A stretch of DNA of 42,270 nucleotides. It comes from Candidatus Lambdaproteobacteria bacterium RIFOXYD2_FULL_50_16. Lineage in GTDB: Bacteria; SAR324; XYD2-FULL-50-16. The stretch covers positions 4,802 to 47,071 of the forward strand of contig MFNE01000009.1 of assembly GCA_001783695.1 (NCBI GenBank), in the 5' to 3' direction. How positions within the stretch are numbered: position 1 is the stretch's first letter; each line of letters begins with the position of its first letter. This document shows positions 15,433-23,343 of this stretch, piece by piece. The position numbers and the translations under genes were made by a program. Below the pieces are notes generated by a model that was not told the origin of the DNA, searched no databases, and worked only from the letters and a program-made list of their open reading frames with translations.

Positions 15433-16073
15433 ACTTTGATGGAGTAATTTTTGACCTGGACGGAACCCTGCTCGATTCCTTAGAGGACTTGGCGGCGGCG
15501 ACCAATCGGGTTTTGGCAAGGCATGGACTGGCTGTGTATCCTGTGGCCGCCTATCGGGGGTTTGTCGGTGAAGGGGCGAGGCATTTGATCCAATCGGCGT
15601 TAGGTGGGCTGGCTCCTATGGACCAAGTCGAGCAACTGCTGGCCGACTTTCAACAAGACTACCAGCAAAATGCCCGAATTCGCTCCCATATTTATCCAGG
15701 CATAAAACCAATGCTTGAACAGCTTGCCCTGCGTAAGCTTAAGTTAGGGGTGCTTTCGAACAAACCCCACCTGATTACACAAGCCTGTGTAGCGCATTAT
15801 TTAGGGGAGTATCCGTTTAACCCGGTGTTTGGTCAGACCGAAGGTTGGCCCAGAAAGCCAGACCCCAAAAGGGCTTTAGAAATCGCACGGCTTTGGGCCG
15901 TTGAGCCTTCGCGTATTTTGTACGTGGGAGACACGGCAATCGACATTAAAACCGCTCGGGCTGCTGGGTTTTATCCCTTAGGGGTCCGTTGGGGGTTTAG
16001 GCCCGAAGAACTGCTTCCTGCCGGGGCTAAAGAGGTGATTGATCAACCACAAGCCTTACTAAAGCTACTCTAA
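15429..16073 (+). CDS. gph: HAD phosphatase, phosphoglycolate phosphatase type
   Basis: 214-aa HAD hydrolase with a helical cap. Motif I DLDGTLLDS, motif II GVLSNKP, motif III lysine in GWPRKPDPKRAL, and motif IV YVGDTAIDIKTA are complete. Family members remove phosphate from 2-phosphoglycolate formed in DNA repair, or from other small phospho-sugars. The gph label is by overall similarity; substrate is not determined by the sequence. It starts within the upstream stop codon (ATGA). Confidence 0.85.
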   Translation: MNFDGVIFDLDGTLLDSLEDLAAATNRVLARHGLAVYPVAAYRGFVGEGARHLIQSALGGLAPMDQVEQLLADFQQDYQQNARIRSHIYPGIKPMLEQLALRKLKLGVLSNKPHLITQACVAHYLGEYPFNPVFGQTEGWPRKPDPKRALEIARLWAVEPSRILYVGDTAIDIKTARAAGFYPLGVRWGFRPEELLPAGAKEVIDQPQALLKLL

Positions 16074-16084
16074 ACGCCAGGGGG

Positions 16085-16113
16085 TTGAAAAAATAGATTG
16101 GTTAGGTTAGTAT
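16085..16113 (+). promoter_or_regulatory. Sigma70-like promoter of the 79-aa secreted protein gene
   Basis: TTGAAA, 17-base spacer, TAGTAT. It ends about 31 bases before the ATG at 16145, which also has AAAGG upstream. Confidence 0.5.
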
Positions 16114-16144
16114 TGCGTCCAGAACCCATAATTAAAGGTAAACA

Positions 16145-16384
16145 ATGAGACTTTTGGTTTTTGCGCTGATGGCCACCTTGCTGACTGTGCCCTCGGTTTT
16201 TGCAGTGGTGCAGACCGAAGCCCCTAGGAACAAAGAAGTGGTCTATAAACAGCAATACACCTGCACCAACGGTGAGTGGAAAACCGTGATTCGCCAACGA
16301 ACCAACGATAACGGTTTGAACGAACGGGTGGTTGGATATAAGTGTATCCGCGAGCCAGGTAAAAAAGCTAAAACTAGTGAATAG
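16145..16384 (+). CDS. Small secreted protein of unknown function
   Basis: 79 aa with a signal peptide (MRLLVFALMATLLTVPSVFA). The mature part of about 59 residues has two cysteines, YTCTNGEWKTVI and VVGYKCIRE, which could form a disulfide, and a lysine-rich tail. An AAAGG site and a plausible promoter precede it, and a large hairpin follows, so it appears to be an independent gene. No family recognised. Confidence 0.75.
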   Translation: MRLLVFALMATLLTVPSVFAVVQTEAPRNKEVVYKQQYTCTNGEWKTVIRQRTNDNGLNERVVGYKCIREPGKKAKTSE

Positions 16385-16410
16385 ATAGCCATAGTTATAG
16401 TCAAACTTAG

Positions 16411-16447
16411 CCTCGTTAGGGTTCGTTTTTTAAGGACCCCAGCGAGG
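16411..16447 (+). terminator. Imperfect hairpin after the 79-aa gene
   Basis: CCTCG-tta-GGGTTC-loop-GGACCC-cag-CGAGG forms two stacked stems with a symmetric 3x3 internal loop and a T-rich 9-base apical loop. There is no T-tract on the 3' side, so it may be a weak terminator or a structured RNA element. The rest of the 213-base spacer to the next gene shows no clear gene. Confidence 0.4.
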
Positions 16448-16597
16448 TTAGTTACCCGGCATCCCCGGCCCTAGGTAGTCTCCCTTATCCCCCTTTGATC
16501 CCCTTAAACCAAGTCTAAGACCATGGACAAGGCACCTAACCTCTGGTAAATAGCCAGACACGGCTAGGTTAAGGCTGACCCCATACCAATTAGATTG

Positions 16598-17527
16598 ATG
16601 AAAAAAAGGGTGTTAATTATTGGGATGGGCTCGATCGGTCGCCGTCACGCACGGGTGTTTAGCGAGTTAGGCGCTCAAGTGGAAGCGGTTAGTGCCTATC
16701 CGCAACCGGAAATAAAGGTGTATTCAACGCTACCCCAAGCCTTCGAAGGGGGAGCGCCCCACCTAGTGCTGATTGCTAATCCCACCTCCCAACACTTCTC
16801 CACCTTAAACGAACTCGCCCATATAAAATATTCTGGCTTGGTGCTGGTCGAAAAACCCTTGTACCAGGAACCTAAAGCCCTTGTAGGGCTGGATAAATCG
16901 GCGATCTTTGTGGCTTACAACCTGCGGTTTCATCCAATCCTAGAGCGCCTGAAGGCCCTATTAATAGGTAAACAAGTGATCAGCGTACAGGCTTATGTAG
17001 GGCAATATCTGCCTACTTGGCGACCAGAGCGACCATACCAAGAAAGTTATTCGGCCAAAAAAGCCGAAGGCGGGGGGGCGCTTCGGGATTTAAGCCACGA
17101 GTTGGACTACCTCCACTGGCTCTTTGGGCCTTGGGCTGCGCTTAGTGCGCTGGGGGGTAAAGCCAGCGACTTAGAGATCGATTCAGACGACCATTTTTGC
17201 CTCTTGATGGGTTTGGCCTCGGGAGCGGCGGTAACCTTAGAAGTGAACTACCTAGACCGGCGGCCTGCCCGAAGGATTAGTGTAAACTGCGTGGAGGGTA
17301 GTTTTTATGCCGATTTAATCGCTGGGGAGTTATATCAAGACCAAAATCTGGAGTCGATTAAAGCCGAGCGAGACCAGACCTACCGAGGGCAAAACCAAGC
17401 TTTACTGCTTGGCCAAACTGAAAACCTGTGTGACTACGCGACAGGCCTAGCCCATATGGAAACCATAGCCGCCGCTGAACGAGCGGCCCAAAAACCTTAC
17501 CGCTGGATTACCCAAGAGGGCGCATGA
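16598..17527 (+). CDS. Gfo/Idh/MocA family NAD(P)-dependent sugar oxidoreductase
   Basis: 309 aa. Rossmann motif GMGSIGRRHARVF near the N-terminus, the EKPL catalytic lysine motif in LVEKPLYQ, and the C-terminal alpha/beta domain with GGGALRDLSHELDYLHWLFG. The family oxidises or reduces nucleotide-activated or free sugars. The immediate partner is a CMP-sugar synthetase (ATGA overlap), a pairing seen in legionaminate and other flagellin or surface glycan loci, so a nonulosonate-related substrate is likely. I prefer the ATG at 16598 over the TTG at 16595. Confidence 0.87.
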   Translation: MKKRVLIIGMGSIGRRHARVFSELGAQVEAVSAYPQPEIKVYSTLPQAFEGGAPHLVLIANPTSQHFSTLNELAHIKYSGLVLVEKPLYQEPKALVGLDKSAIFVAYNLRFHPILERLKALLIGKQVISVQAYVGQYLPTWRPERPYQESYSAKKAEGGGALRDLSHELDYLHWLFGPWAALSALGGKASDLEIDSDDHFCLLMGLASGAAVTLEVNYLDRRPARRISVNCVEGSFYADLIAGELYQDQNLESIKAERDQTYRGQNQALLLGQTENLCDYATGLAHMETIAAAERAAQKPYRWITQEGA

Positions 17528-18234
17528 AACGACTTTGTACCATCTCTGCTCGGGGCGGCAGTAAAGGGGTCTTAGGTAAAAACCTGCGCGACCTCTTAGG
17601 CAAACCCCTGCTGGCGCATAGCATCCTTCAAGCCAAGGCCAGTGGCCTGTTTGAGGCGGTTGCGGTCAATAGCGATTCAGACGCCATCTTAGAATGTGGT
17701 CTTAAATGGGGGGCCGACTTTGCTTTAAAGCGGCCTGCTGAAATGGCTAGCGACACCGCCCCTAAGCTGCCTGCCATCCAGTGGGGGGCCAAAGAGGTAG
17801 AGCGATTGATGGGGCTCGAGTTTGATACCTTTGTGGATTTAGATGCGACTAGTCCTTTGCGAATCGTAAAAGACATTGTGGGGTCAGTGGCGCTTTTAGA
17901 AAGGGAACAGGCCAGTAATGTGTTAACCGGAGCCCCGGCGAGGCGTTCCCCCTATTTTAATCTGGTTGAACAGGACTCTACGGGCCGGGTTAGCCTATCG
18001 AAACCACCTCAAGGCGCGGTCTTCCGCCGTCAAGACGCCCCCCCTTGTTTCGATCTGAACGCCAGCATCTATGTTTGGGACCGGGCTCATATGTTTGGGC
18101 CTACTAGTGTGATCTTAGAAAATACCCGTCTCTTTGAGATGCCCGAAGACCGTAGTCAAGATATTGACACAGAATTAGACTTTGAAATTGTTGAATTGCT
18201 GATGAAAAAGCGCGGGGGGCAGGGTGGTGTTTAA
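17524..18234 (+). CDS. CMP-nonulosonate (acylneuraminate) cytidylyltransferase
   Basis: 236-aa nucleotidyltransferase of the NeuA/PseF/LegF family that activates a nonulosonic acid with CTP. Signatures are ISARGGSKGVLGKNLRDLLGKPLL at the N-terminus, VNSDSDAI, LDATSPLR with catalytic Asp, and the C-terminal EDRSQDIDTELDFE. Whether the sugar is sialic, legionaminic or pseudaminic acid is not decided by the sequence. It lies between the oxidoreductase and a membrane protein gene, overlapping both. The sugar-building synthase itself is not in the window. Confidence 0.9.
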   Translation: MKRLCTISARGGSKGVLGKNLRDLLGKPLLAHSILQAKASGLFEAVAVNSDSDAILECGLKWGADFALKRPAEMASDTAPKLPAIQWGAKEVERLMGLEFDTFVDLDATSPLRIVKDIVGSVALLEREQASNVLTGAPARRSPYFNLVEQDSTGRVSLSKPPQGAVFRRQDAPPCFDLNASIYVWDRAHMFGPTSVILENTRLFEMPEDRSQDIDTELDFEIVELLMKKRGGQGGV

Positions 18235-20173
18235 GCTGGTTTTATTAGGCTTTTACTTGGTGCTTTTTTTGGGCCTACCGGCGTTGGTTTTGCAACGGGG
18301 GTTTAAGGCCAAAGGCTGGATCCAAAACGGCTCTATTGCCCAGTTAACCCTGTTTGGCTTGGGTTTCCACTTGCCTAGCTTGATCCTCTATCGGTTGGCT
18401 GCCACACCTTTAGGGCTGCCTGTGTGGCCTTATTTTGTTCTGCCATTGGGATTTTTGGTTTGGGCCTTTTTAGAGACCAAAGCGGGCCACTGGGCCCCCA
18501 AGGCAGAGCTTAAGGCTTGGGGCCTAAGCCTGCTTAACGCGCAAACCTTTAAACGGGCCCTCTTTTTTGGGCTAGGTTTGGTGATGATTATTGCCGCAGT
18601 TAAAACCTATAGCTTTCAGCCCATAGAGGATTACTACCAAGACGAACACCAGCGGATGAGTATTGCTCATTTTATTAAGCTCGCCTATCCGCCGCCCGAA
18701 TTCCACGTTTACGCCCCTGATAAAAGTTACCGCTACTATAATTTCTCTGAACTCCTGGTGGCCACGATTAGCCAGTTCACCGGGATTTCCGTAGCCAACC
18801 TCTATTTCAGATTTTTATTAGGTTTTAACTGGACCTTAATCTGGATCGGGTTTTGGGGCATGTCCCATGCCAAAAAAAATCATTCGCCAGGACTCACCTT
18901 TTTGTTGTTTGCTTTCTTTTTTTTCATCCAAGGGGCAGGTGGGCAACAAAAAATATGGCACTTTAATTTTCACCAAAACAGTTTTGCCCTGGCTTGTGTA
19001 CTGCTTAGTTTTTTTGGGCTTTTGCGGTTTTATCATCACCGGCAATTTAACGACTATTTGTGGGCGATTGCAGTCGGGAGTCTGGCGATTGGGACCAAGC
19101 TAGTCGCCTTTGTGCCTTTGGCGGTGGCCATTCCCTGGATTGGGTTAGGAGCCTTTTTAAAGGGTTGGATCTCGTTTCGCCGGTTTTTGGTTGCCGGGAT
19201 TTTGGCGGCCTGTCTTTCTGGAGGTTGGTATTTTGGGGTGGTTCGAAACTATAGTCCTGAAGCCCAACCAAAACTAGCCTATGAATATGAGCCTAGCTTA
19301 AAAAACCATTGGATGTTGCGCGAATCCATTCGCAAGATGAACCTTGTTCCCAACCAACTCTTTAACTATTTAGTGCAAGCGTCCGTCCATCGGTTCGGGG
19401 ACCCGCTTTATTGGTTTTGGACCCCGGTTTTTTTAAACTTGGAATATGTAATTTTACTCTTGGCCGCGGTTTTCTTAGGCCGCCAAAAAAGGGCTGGGCC
19501 CTTAGGGGCAGTATTTTGGGTATTGGTTTTAGGCTGTGTGGCTTCGTTAGAGATTTTTTCCCTCTTTATGTTTGATAAGTCGGGAGGGTCCTTGGCCTAT
19601 TTCCTCTTTTTTGGTTCTTGGGGTTTTTGCGCACTCGCGGCCTACGCCTTTTTGCAGCGCTTTGGTGGGGAAGATTCCCGATTAGGTATGGGTTTGGTGT
19701 TAATTTTGGCCTTTTTGTCGCTGAACCACTACGCCTTAACAGACAGCCAAAACTTTCAACCCCTTACCAACCACTGGCACCATAGCACTTTAGAAATGCA
19801 GGCCTTTAATACGATCAAACACCAAACAAACCCCCAAGACTGGGCGCTTCACAACTATTACCGCACCAACCAGATCTGGTCCTTTGCCTCCTTGGCCGAA
19901 CGTCGAGCGATTATTACTAGTTATTACCCCGGTGCGGTGAATCAAGACCCCCTATACTATGGTACCATCCGTCCCCAGGCCGACCGGTTTTTTAATGATC
20001 AAATGTCCAAAGAGGAGCTAGCCTCCTTTTTAAAGCATTACCCGGCCAAAGCGGTCATGGCTTTAAGAAAAATGGGCTCAGGACCCGATTTGAGCGGGTT
20101 GGGCTTTAAAAAGGTGATGGAGAATAACGAATTGGTACTGTGGATCAAAGAAGAAATTTCGCCAGAAGGCTAG
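18224..20173 (+). CDS. Large polytopic membrane protein, GT-C glycosyltransferase-like
   Basis: About 649 aa with roughly ten or more hydrophobic helices and a soluble C-terminal domain of about 150 residues. After the first helices comes an acidic loop FQPIEDYYQDEHQRMS, the position where GT-C transferases keep their catalytic acidic residues. A transferase that moves a sugar from a lipid carrier in the outer leaflet is a reasonable guess, but no named family is certain. It starts at GTG (18224 or 18227) and overlaps the CMP-sugar synthetase by 11 bases, so it probably acts in the same glycan pathway. Confidence 0.75.
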   Translation: MVFKLVLLGFYLVLFLGLPALVLQRGFKAKGWIQNGSIAQLTLFGLGFHLPSLILYRLAATPLGLPVWPYFVLPLGFLVWAFLETKAGHWAPKAELKAWGLSLLNAQTFKRALFFGLGLVMIIAAVKTYSFQPIEDYYQDEHQRMSIAHFIKLAYPPPEFHVYAPDKSYRYYNFSELLVATISQFTGISVANLYFRFLLGFNWTLIWIGFWGMSHAKKNHSPGLTFLLFAFFFFIQGAGGQQKIWHFNFHQNSFALACVLLSFFGLLRFYHHRQFNDYLWAIAVGSLAIGTKLVAFVPLAVAIPWIGLGAFLKGWISFRRFLVAGILAACLSGGWYFGVVRNYSPEAQPKLAYEYEPSLKNHWMLRESIRKMNLVPNQLFNYLVQASVHRFGDPLYWFWTPVFLNLEYVILLLAAVFLGRQKRAGPLGAVFWVLVLGCVASLEIFSLFMFDKSGGSLAYFLFFGSWGFCALAAYAFLQRFGGEDSRLGMGLVLILAFLSLNHYALTDSQNFQPLTNHWHHSTLEMQAFNTIKHQTNPQDWALHNYYRTNQIWSFASLAERRAIITSYYPGAVNQDPLYYGTIRPQADRFFNDQMSKEELASFLKHYPAKAVMALRKMGSGPDLSGLGFKKVMENNELVLWIKEEISPEG

Positions 20174-20179
20174 AGAGGA

Positions 20180-20209
20180 TTGGCAAAAAGGAGTCTAACC
20201 AGTTAGATT
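20180..20209 (+). promoter_or_regulatory. Promoter with overlapping palindromic operator upstream of the response regulator
   Basis: TTGGCA, 18-base spacer, TAGATT. The perfect palindrome TCTAAC-CA-GTTAGA (20194-20207) overlaps the -10, a good place for a repressor or autoregulation site. Confidence 0.45.
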
Positions 20210-20241
20210 AAGTGAAAAAAGGCTACATTCGGGAAAAAAAT

Positions 20242-20895
20242 ATGAAAATCAAGGTGCTGATTGCAGACGACCATAAGATCATGCGGGACGGCATGAATCT
20301 GTTGATGCAGCGGCTCGAAAATATTGAGGTGGTTGCTGAAGCCGAAAACGGACAGGACGCCGTGCGCCTTGCTCTGGAGACCCAGCCGGACATTGTGTTG
20401 ATGGATATCAACATGCCTGGCATGAACGGAATTGATGCCACCCAAGCGATTTGCCAGCAAAACCCCCATACGCGGGTGATTGCCCTGACCAGCCATACAG
20501 ACAGCAAAATGGTGCAGGAGATGTTTCGCGCGGGGGCCATGGCTTTTTTGGGGAAAAGTTGCACGAACCAAGAGATCTTGACGGCTATTGAGTCGGTCGC
20601 AGAGGATCGGTATTATATATCGGAAGAGATGACCAGTAAGGTTATTGAAGACTTTGTGGTTAAACACATTCCTCAAATAACCGAAGTCTCTGACAAGTTG
20701 ACCAGTCGGGAGAAACAGGTGCTCAAACTGATTGCTGAGGGACATTCGACCAAAGATATTGCAGAGTCCTTAAATCTCTCTTCAAAAACAGTGGGAGCCC
20801 ATCGGGAAAACCTAATGAAAAAATTGAACCTACATAATATCGCTCAACTCACTCGATACGCGATTCAAAAGGGCCTACTTTCGATCCACACTTAA
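20242..20895 (+). CDS. NarL/FixJ-type response regulator
   Basis: 217 aa. N-terminal receiver with IADDHKIMRDG, phospho-acceptor Asp in VLMDINMPGMNG, and ALTSH and GKS switch residues. C-terminal LuxR-type HTH (LTSREKQVLKLIAEGHSTKDIAESLNLSSKTVGAHRENLMKKL). I prefer the ATG at 20242; the track GTG at 20212 lies next to the promoter. No histidine kinase is adjacent, although orphan hybrid kinases are elsewhere in the window. A strong convergent terminator follows. Confidence 0.95.
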   Translation: MKIKVLIADDHKIMRDGMNLLMQRLENIEVVAEAENGQDAVRLALETQPDIVLMDINMPGMNGIDATQAICQQNPHTRVIALTSHTDSKMVQEMFRAGAMAFLGKSCTNQEILTAIESVAEDRYYISEEMTSKVIEDFVVKHIPQITEVSDKLTSREKQVLKLIAEGHSTKDIAESLNLSSKTVGAHRENLMKKLNLHNIAQLTRYAIQKGLLSIHT

Positions 20896-20900
20896 GAAGG

Positions 20901-20930
20901 GGCTAATGCCCCCAAACTTGGGGCATAGCC
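20901..20930. terminator. Bidirectional hairpin between response regulator and hemerythrin
   Basis: GGCT-A-ATGCCCC-CAAACTT-GGGGCAT-AGCC. This stem of about 11 bp with one bulge occupies nearly all of the spacer between the two convergent stops. Confidence 0.8.
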
Positions 20931-21337
20931 TACTTGACCCCTTTTTCCTCAAACAAGGGCAAGTACTTTTCGTCTTCGCCTAAGATATGATCGATTAGCC
21001 ATTGGGTCAAAAAGTTCAGCAAATCAGAAGCCACCCCGAAATTACCTTTTGAGTCAAATTTAGACCTAAGCGCTTTCATATTAGTAATAAACAAATCGTG
21101 TAGGGCTAAATGCTGGGAACTGTTAGCATATTGGTATTGTGAAAAGAGCTGTTCTTCGTGGCCGAAGTGAAATAGGGTATATTCTAAAAGCCCATCAAAG
21201 ATCGGGGTCAACACCTCTTTTGATTTCCCTTTGCTTAAGGCGGTTTCTAGGTCGGCAATATAACCAAACAATCTTTGGTGTTCGTCGTCGATCGACTTAA
21301 TCCCGGTTGCTAGAGATTCATCCCATCCAATATCCAT
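20930..21337 (-). CDS. Bacteriohemerythrin (copy 1)
   Basis: 135 aa, a complete single-domain hemerythrin. The di-iron ligands are all present: His20 (DDEHQRLF), His57 and Glu61 (HFGHEE), His76 and His80 (HLALH), His117 and Asp122 (HILGED). The family binds O2 reversibly for storage, delivery or sensing. Paralogue of the adjacent gene, 24 bases away in the same direction, so a tandem duplication cotranscribed from upstream of copy 2. Confidence 0.95.
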   Translation of the reverse strand: MDIGWDESLATGIKSIDDEHQRLFGYIADLETALSKGKSKEVLTPIFDGLLEYTLFHFGHEEQLFSQYQYANSSQHLALHDLFITNMKALRSKFDSKGNFGVASDLLNFLTQWLIDHILGEDEKYLPLFEEKGVK

Positions 21338-21361
21338 CCTCTCCTCCTGCCCCTTTTTGGC

Positions 21362-21772
21362 TTATTTAACCCCGTTTTTGTTAAACAAGGGTAGATATTT
21401 CCGATCTTCACCCATCACGTGTTCAATTAACCAATCGTTTAAAAAGTTCATTACATCCACCCCAATCATAAAGTTAGATTGAGCGTCGAATTGGCTTTTT
21501 AGGACAGCCATTTTGTCGGTAAAAAGGTCATGTTTGGCTAAATGGGCGGCCCGGTTTTCGTATCCAAGTTCTTCAAAGAGTCGGGCTTCGTGGCCAAAGT
21601 GATTATTGGTATAGTCGATCAATCCCGCGAAGATTTGTCCTAAGGCGCTGCTCGACTGGCCTTTGGTCATTGCTTTTTGCAATTGGTCGATCATCTCAAA
21701 AAGCTTTTGGTGCTCACGATCGATCGACTCGATGCCCAACGCCATCTTTTCATTCCATCCAAACTTGCTCAT
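21362..21772 (-). CDS. Bacteriohemerythrin (copy 2)
   Basis: 136 aa. Same family and near-identical length to copy 1 with all ligands: DREHQKLF, HFGHEARL, HLAKH, HVMGED, and the shared C-terminal KYLPLF. The sequences have diverged clearly outside the ligand helices, indicating an old duplication. It is first in the two-gene unit. Confidence 0.95.
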   Translation of the reverse strand: MSKFGWNEKMALGIESIDREHQKLFEMIDQLQKAMTKGQSSSALGQIFAGLIDYTNNHFGHEARLFEELGYENRAAHLAKHDLFTDKMAVLKSQFDAQSNFMIGVDVMNFLNDWLIEHVMGEDRKYLPLFNKNGVK

Positions 21773-21794
21773 ACTACTCTAAAGCTAGAGGTTT

Positions 21795-21823
21795 GCAAAG
21801 GATTGTTTATAATCCACCTTTGC
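21795..21823 (-). promoter_or_regulatory. Hairpin in the leader of the hemerythrin pair
   Basis: GCAAA-GGATT-GTTTAT-AATCC-(ACC bulge)-TTTGC. The minus-strand loop contains ATAAAC. It lies 23 bases upstream of the copy 2 start and may be a promoter-overlapping operator or an mRNA leader structure. A second small hairpin (CCTGGC-GCCGGG) lies further upstream near 21880. Confidence 0.35.
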
Positions 21824-21990
21824 CCTTTTGAAAAGCCAAAACGACGCTTTTTTATAAGGGTGGTCCGCTTACCTGGCGTAGAGCCGGGCTTTTCCTTGAT
21901 CCTTTGCTAAGGTTGGTTTAACCCTAGGTAACCGGGGTGTGACCTTTGGGTCTATTGATCCCCCATAATTATAGGTGATGGAGCCCTAAA

Positions 21991-23343
21991 ATGGAAGTGA
22001 TAGAACAGGTGGTCGGTTGGCTAAACGGGCTGGTCTGGGGGCCTTTGATGTTGGTGTTAATCTTGGGAACAGGCCTGTATTTAATGGCTGGGCTAAAAGG
22101 GTTTCCGCTGCGTAATCTGGGCCGCGGGTTTGGCTTGCTGTGGGCCGGGCGCAAGGGCAGCGGCCAAGGGGATATTACTCCCTGGGGCGCGTTGATGACC
22201 GCCTTGGCGGCAACCATTGGCACGGGCAACATCGCTGGGGTAGCGACCGCTATTTTTTTAGGCGGGCCTGGGGCGCTGTTTTGGATGTGGTGTACCGCCC
22301 TATTGGGCATGGCGACCAGCTATTCAGAGGCGGTTTTGGCGGTTAAATACCGGGAGGTGGACCAGCGCGGCGAGCATGTGGGTGGGCCTATGTATTACAT
22401 CCGCAAGGGATTGAGTGAGGCGGGGCCACTCTGGGCCAAGCCGTTAGCCAAACCTTTGGGGCTGGCCTTTGCTTTTTTCGCCATTTTTGCGGGCTTTGGA
22501 ATTGGTAACGGGGTTCAGGCGAACAGTGTTGCCGCGGTACTTTATTCGAGTTTGCAGGTCCCTTTCTGGGTCAGTGGGTTAGTGATGGCGGTCTTGGTGG
22601 GGTTGGTGCTTTTAGGGGGCATTAAACGTATTGCCCAGGTCTCAAGTAAACTGGTTCCCTTAATGGCAATTTTGTATGTGGGTGGGGGGCTGGTGATTAT
22701 AGCTCTAAATATTGGGCAGGTTCCAGGGGTTCTCGCTCTAATCTTTACCGAGGCCTTCAGCCCTACCGCCGCCCAAGGCGGCTTTGCGGGGGCAACGATC
22801 TGGATGGGGATGAGATATGGGGTGGCTAGGGGGGTGTTTTCTAATGAGGCCGGGCTAGGTTCGGCACCAATCGCCCACGCCGCCGCCAAAACCGAAGGCC
22901 CGGTCACCCAAGGCATGGTGGCTATGTTGGGCTGTTTTATTGACACCATCTTGGTTTGTACGGTGACCGGGCTGGTGATCTTGATAACCGGGGCTTGGAC
23001 CAGCGGGCAGACGGGCTCGGCATTGTCGGCGCTGGCCTTTGAAGCTGGTATAGGGGTTTGGGGGACAGCGACCGTGACCATAGGGTTGGTGCTTTTTGCT
23101 TTTACGACCTTGATTGGTTGGAGCTTTTATGGAGAAAAGGCCGCCGAATTCCTCTTTGGGGAACGCTCGATTTTGCCTTACCGCATCGCTTGGGTCTTGA
23201 TGGTGCCTGTCGGGGCCTTGGTTAAGCTCGATTTTATTTGGCTCCTCGCCGACACCTTAAACGCTTTGATGGCCATCCCCAACCTGATTGCCTTAGGGCT
23301 CTTAGGCCCTTTGATCTTTAAACTCACCCGGGAACGGCGGTGA
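21991..23343 (+). CDS. Alanine/glycine:cation symporter (AGCS family)
   Basis: 450 aa with about 11-12 transmembrane helices. The family signatures are visible: GWLNGLVWGP-like N-terminus, TALAATIGTGNIAGVATAI, GGPMYYI, FSNEAGLGSAPIAHAAAKT, and GWSFYGEKAAEFLFG. It imports alanine or glycine with Na+ or H+. GGAG precedes the ATG. It overlaps the downstream M28 gene by four bases (GTGA), suggesting coupled peptide or amino-acid processing and uptake. Confidence 0.95.
   Translation: MEVIEQVVGWLNGLVWGPLMLVLILGTGLYLMAGLKGFPLRNLGRGFGLLWAGRKGSGQGDITPWGALMTALAATIGTGNIAGVATAIFLGGPGALFWMWCTALLGMATSYSEAVLAVKYREVDQRGEHVGGPMYYIRKGLSEAGPLWAKPLAKPLGLAFAFFAIFAGFGIGNGVQANSVAAVLYSSLQVPFWVSGLVMAVLVGLVLLGGIKRIAQVSSKLVPLMAILYVGGGLVIIALNIGQVPGVLALIFTEAFSPTAAQGGFAGATIWMGMRYGVARGVFSNEAGLGSAPIAHAAAKTEGPVTQGMVAMLGCFIDTILVCTVTGLVILITGAWTSGQTGSALSALAFEAGIGVWGTATVTIGLVLFAFTTLIGWSFYGEKAAEFLFGERSILPYRIAWVLMVPVGALVKLDFIWLLADTLNALMAIPNLIALGLLGPLIFKLTRERR

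Noticed and set aside
16420-16432. tRNA TPsiC-like GGTTCG
   Set aside because: No acceptor or anticodon arm can be folded around it.
20203-20745. 180-aa minus-strand ORF opposite the response regulator
   Set aside because: A shadow frame; the plus-strand protein has full receiver and LuxR motifs.
21978-21990. Three-codon mini-ORF ATG GAG CCC TAA before the AGCS gene
   Set aside because: It coincides with the GGAG ribosome-binding site and is more likely chance.
22542-23081. 179-aa proline-rich minus-strand ORF opposite the AGCS symporter
   Set aside because: Shadow of a well-conserved transporter.
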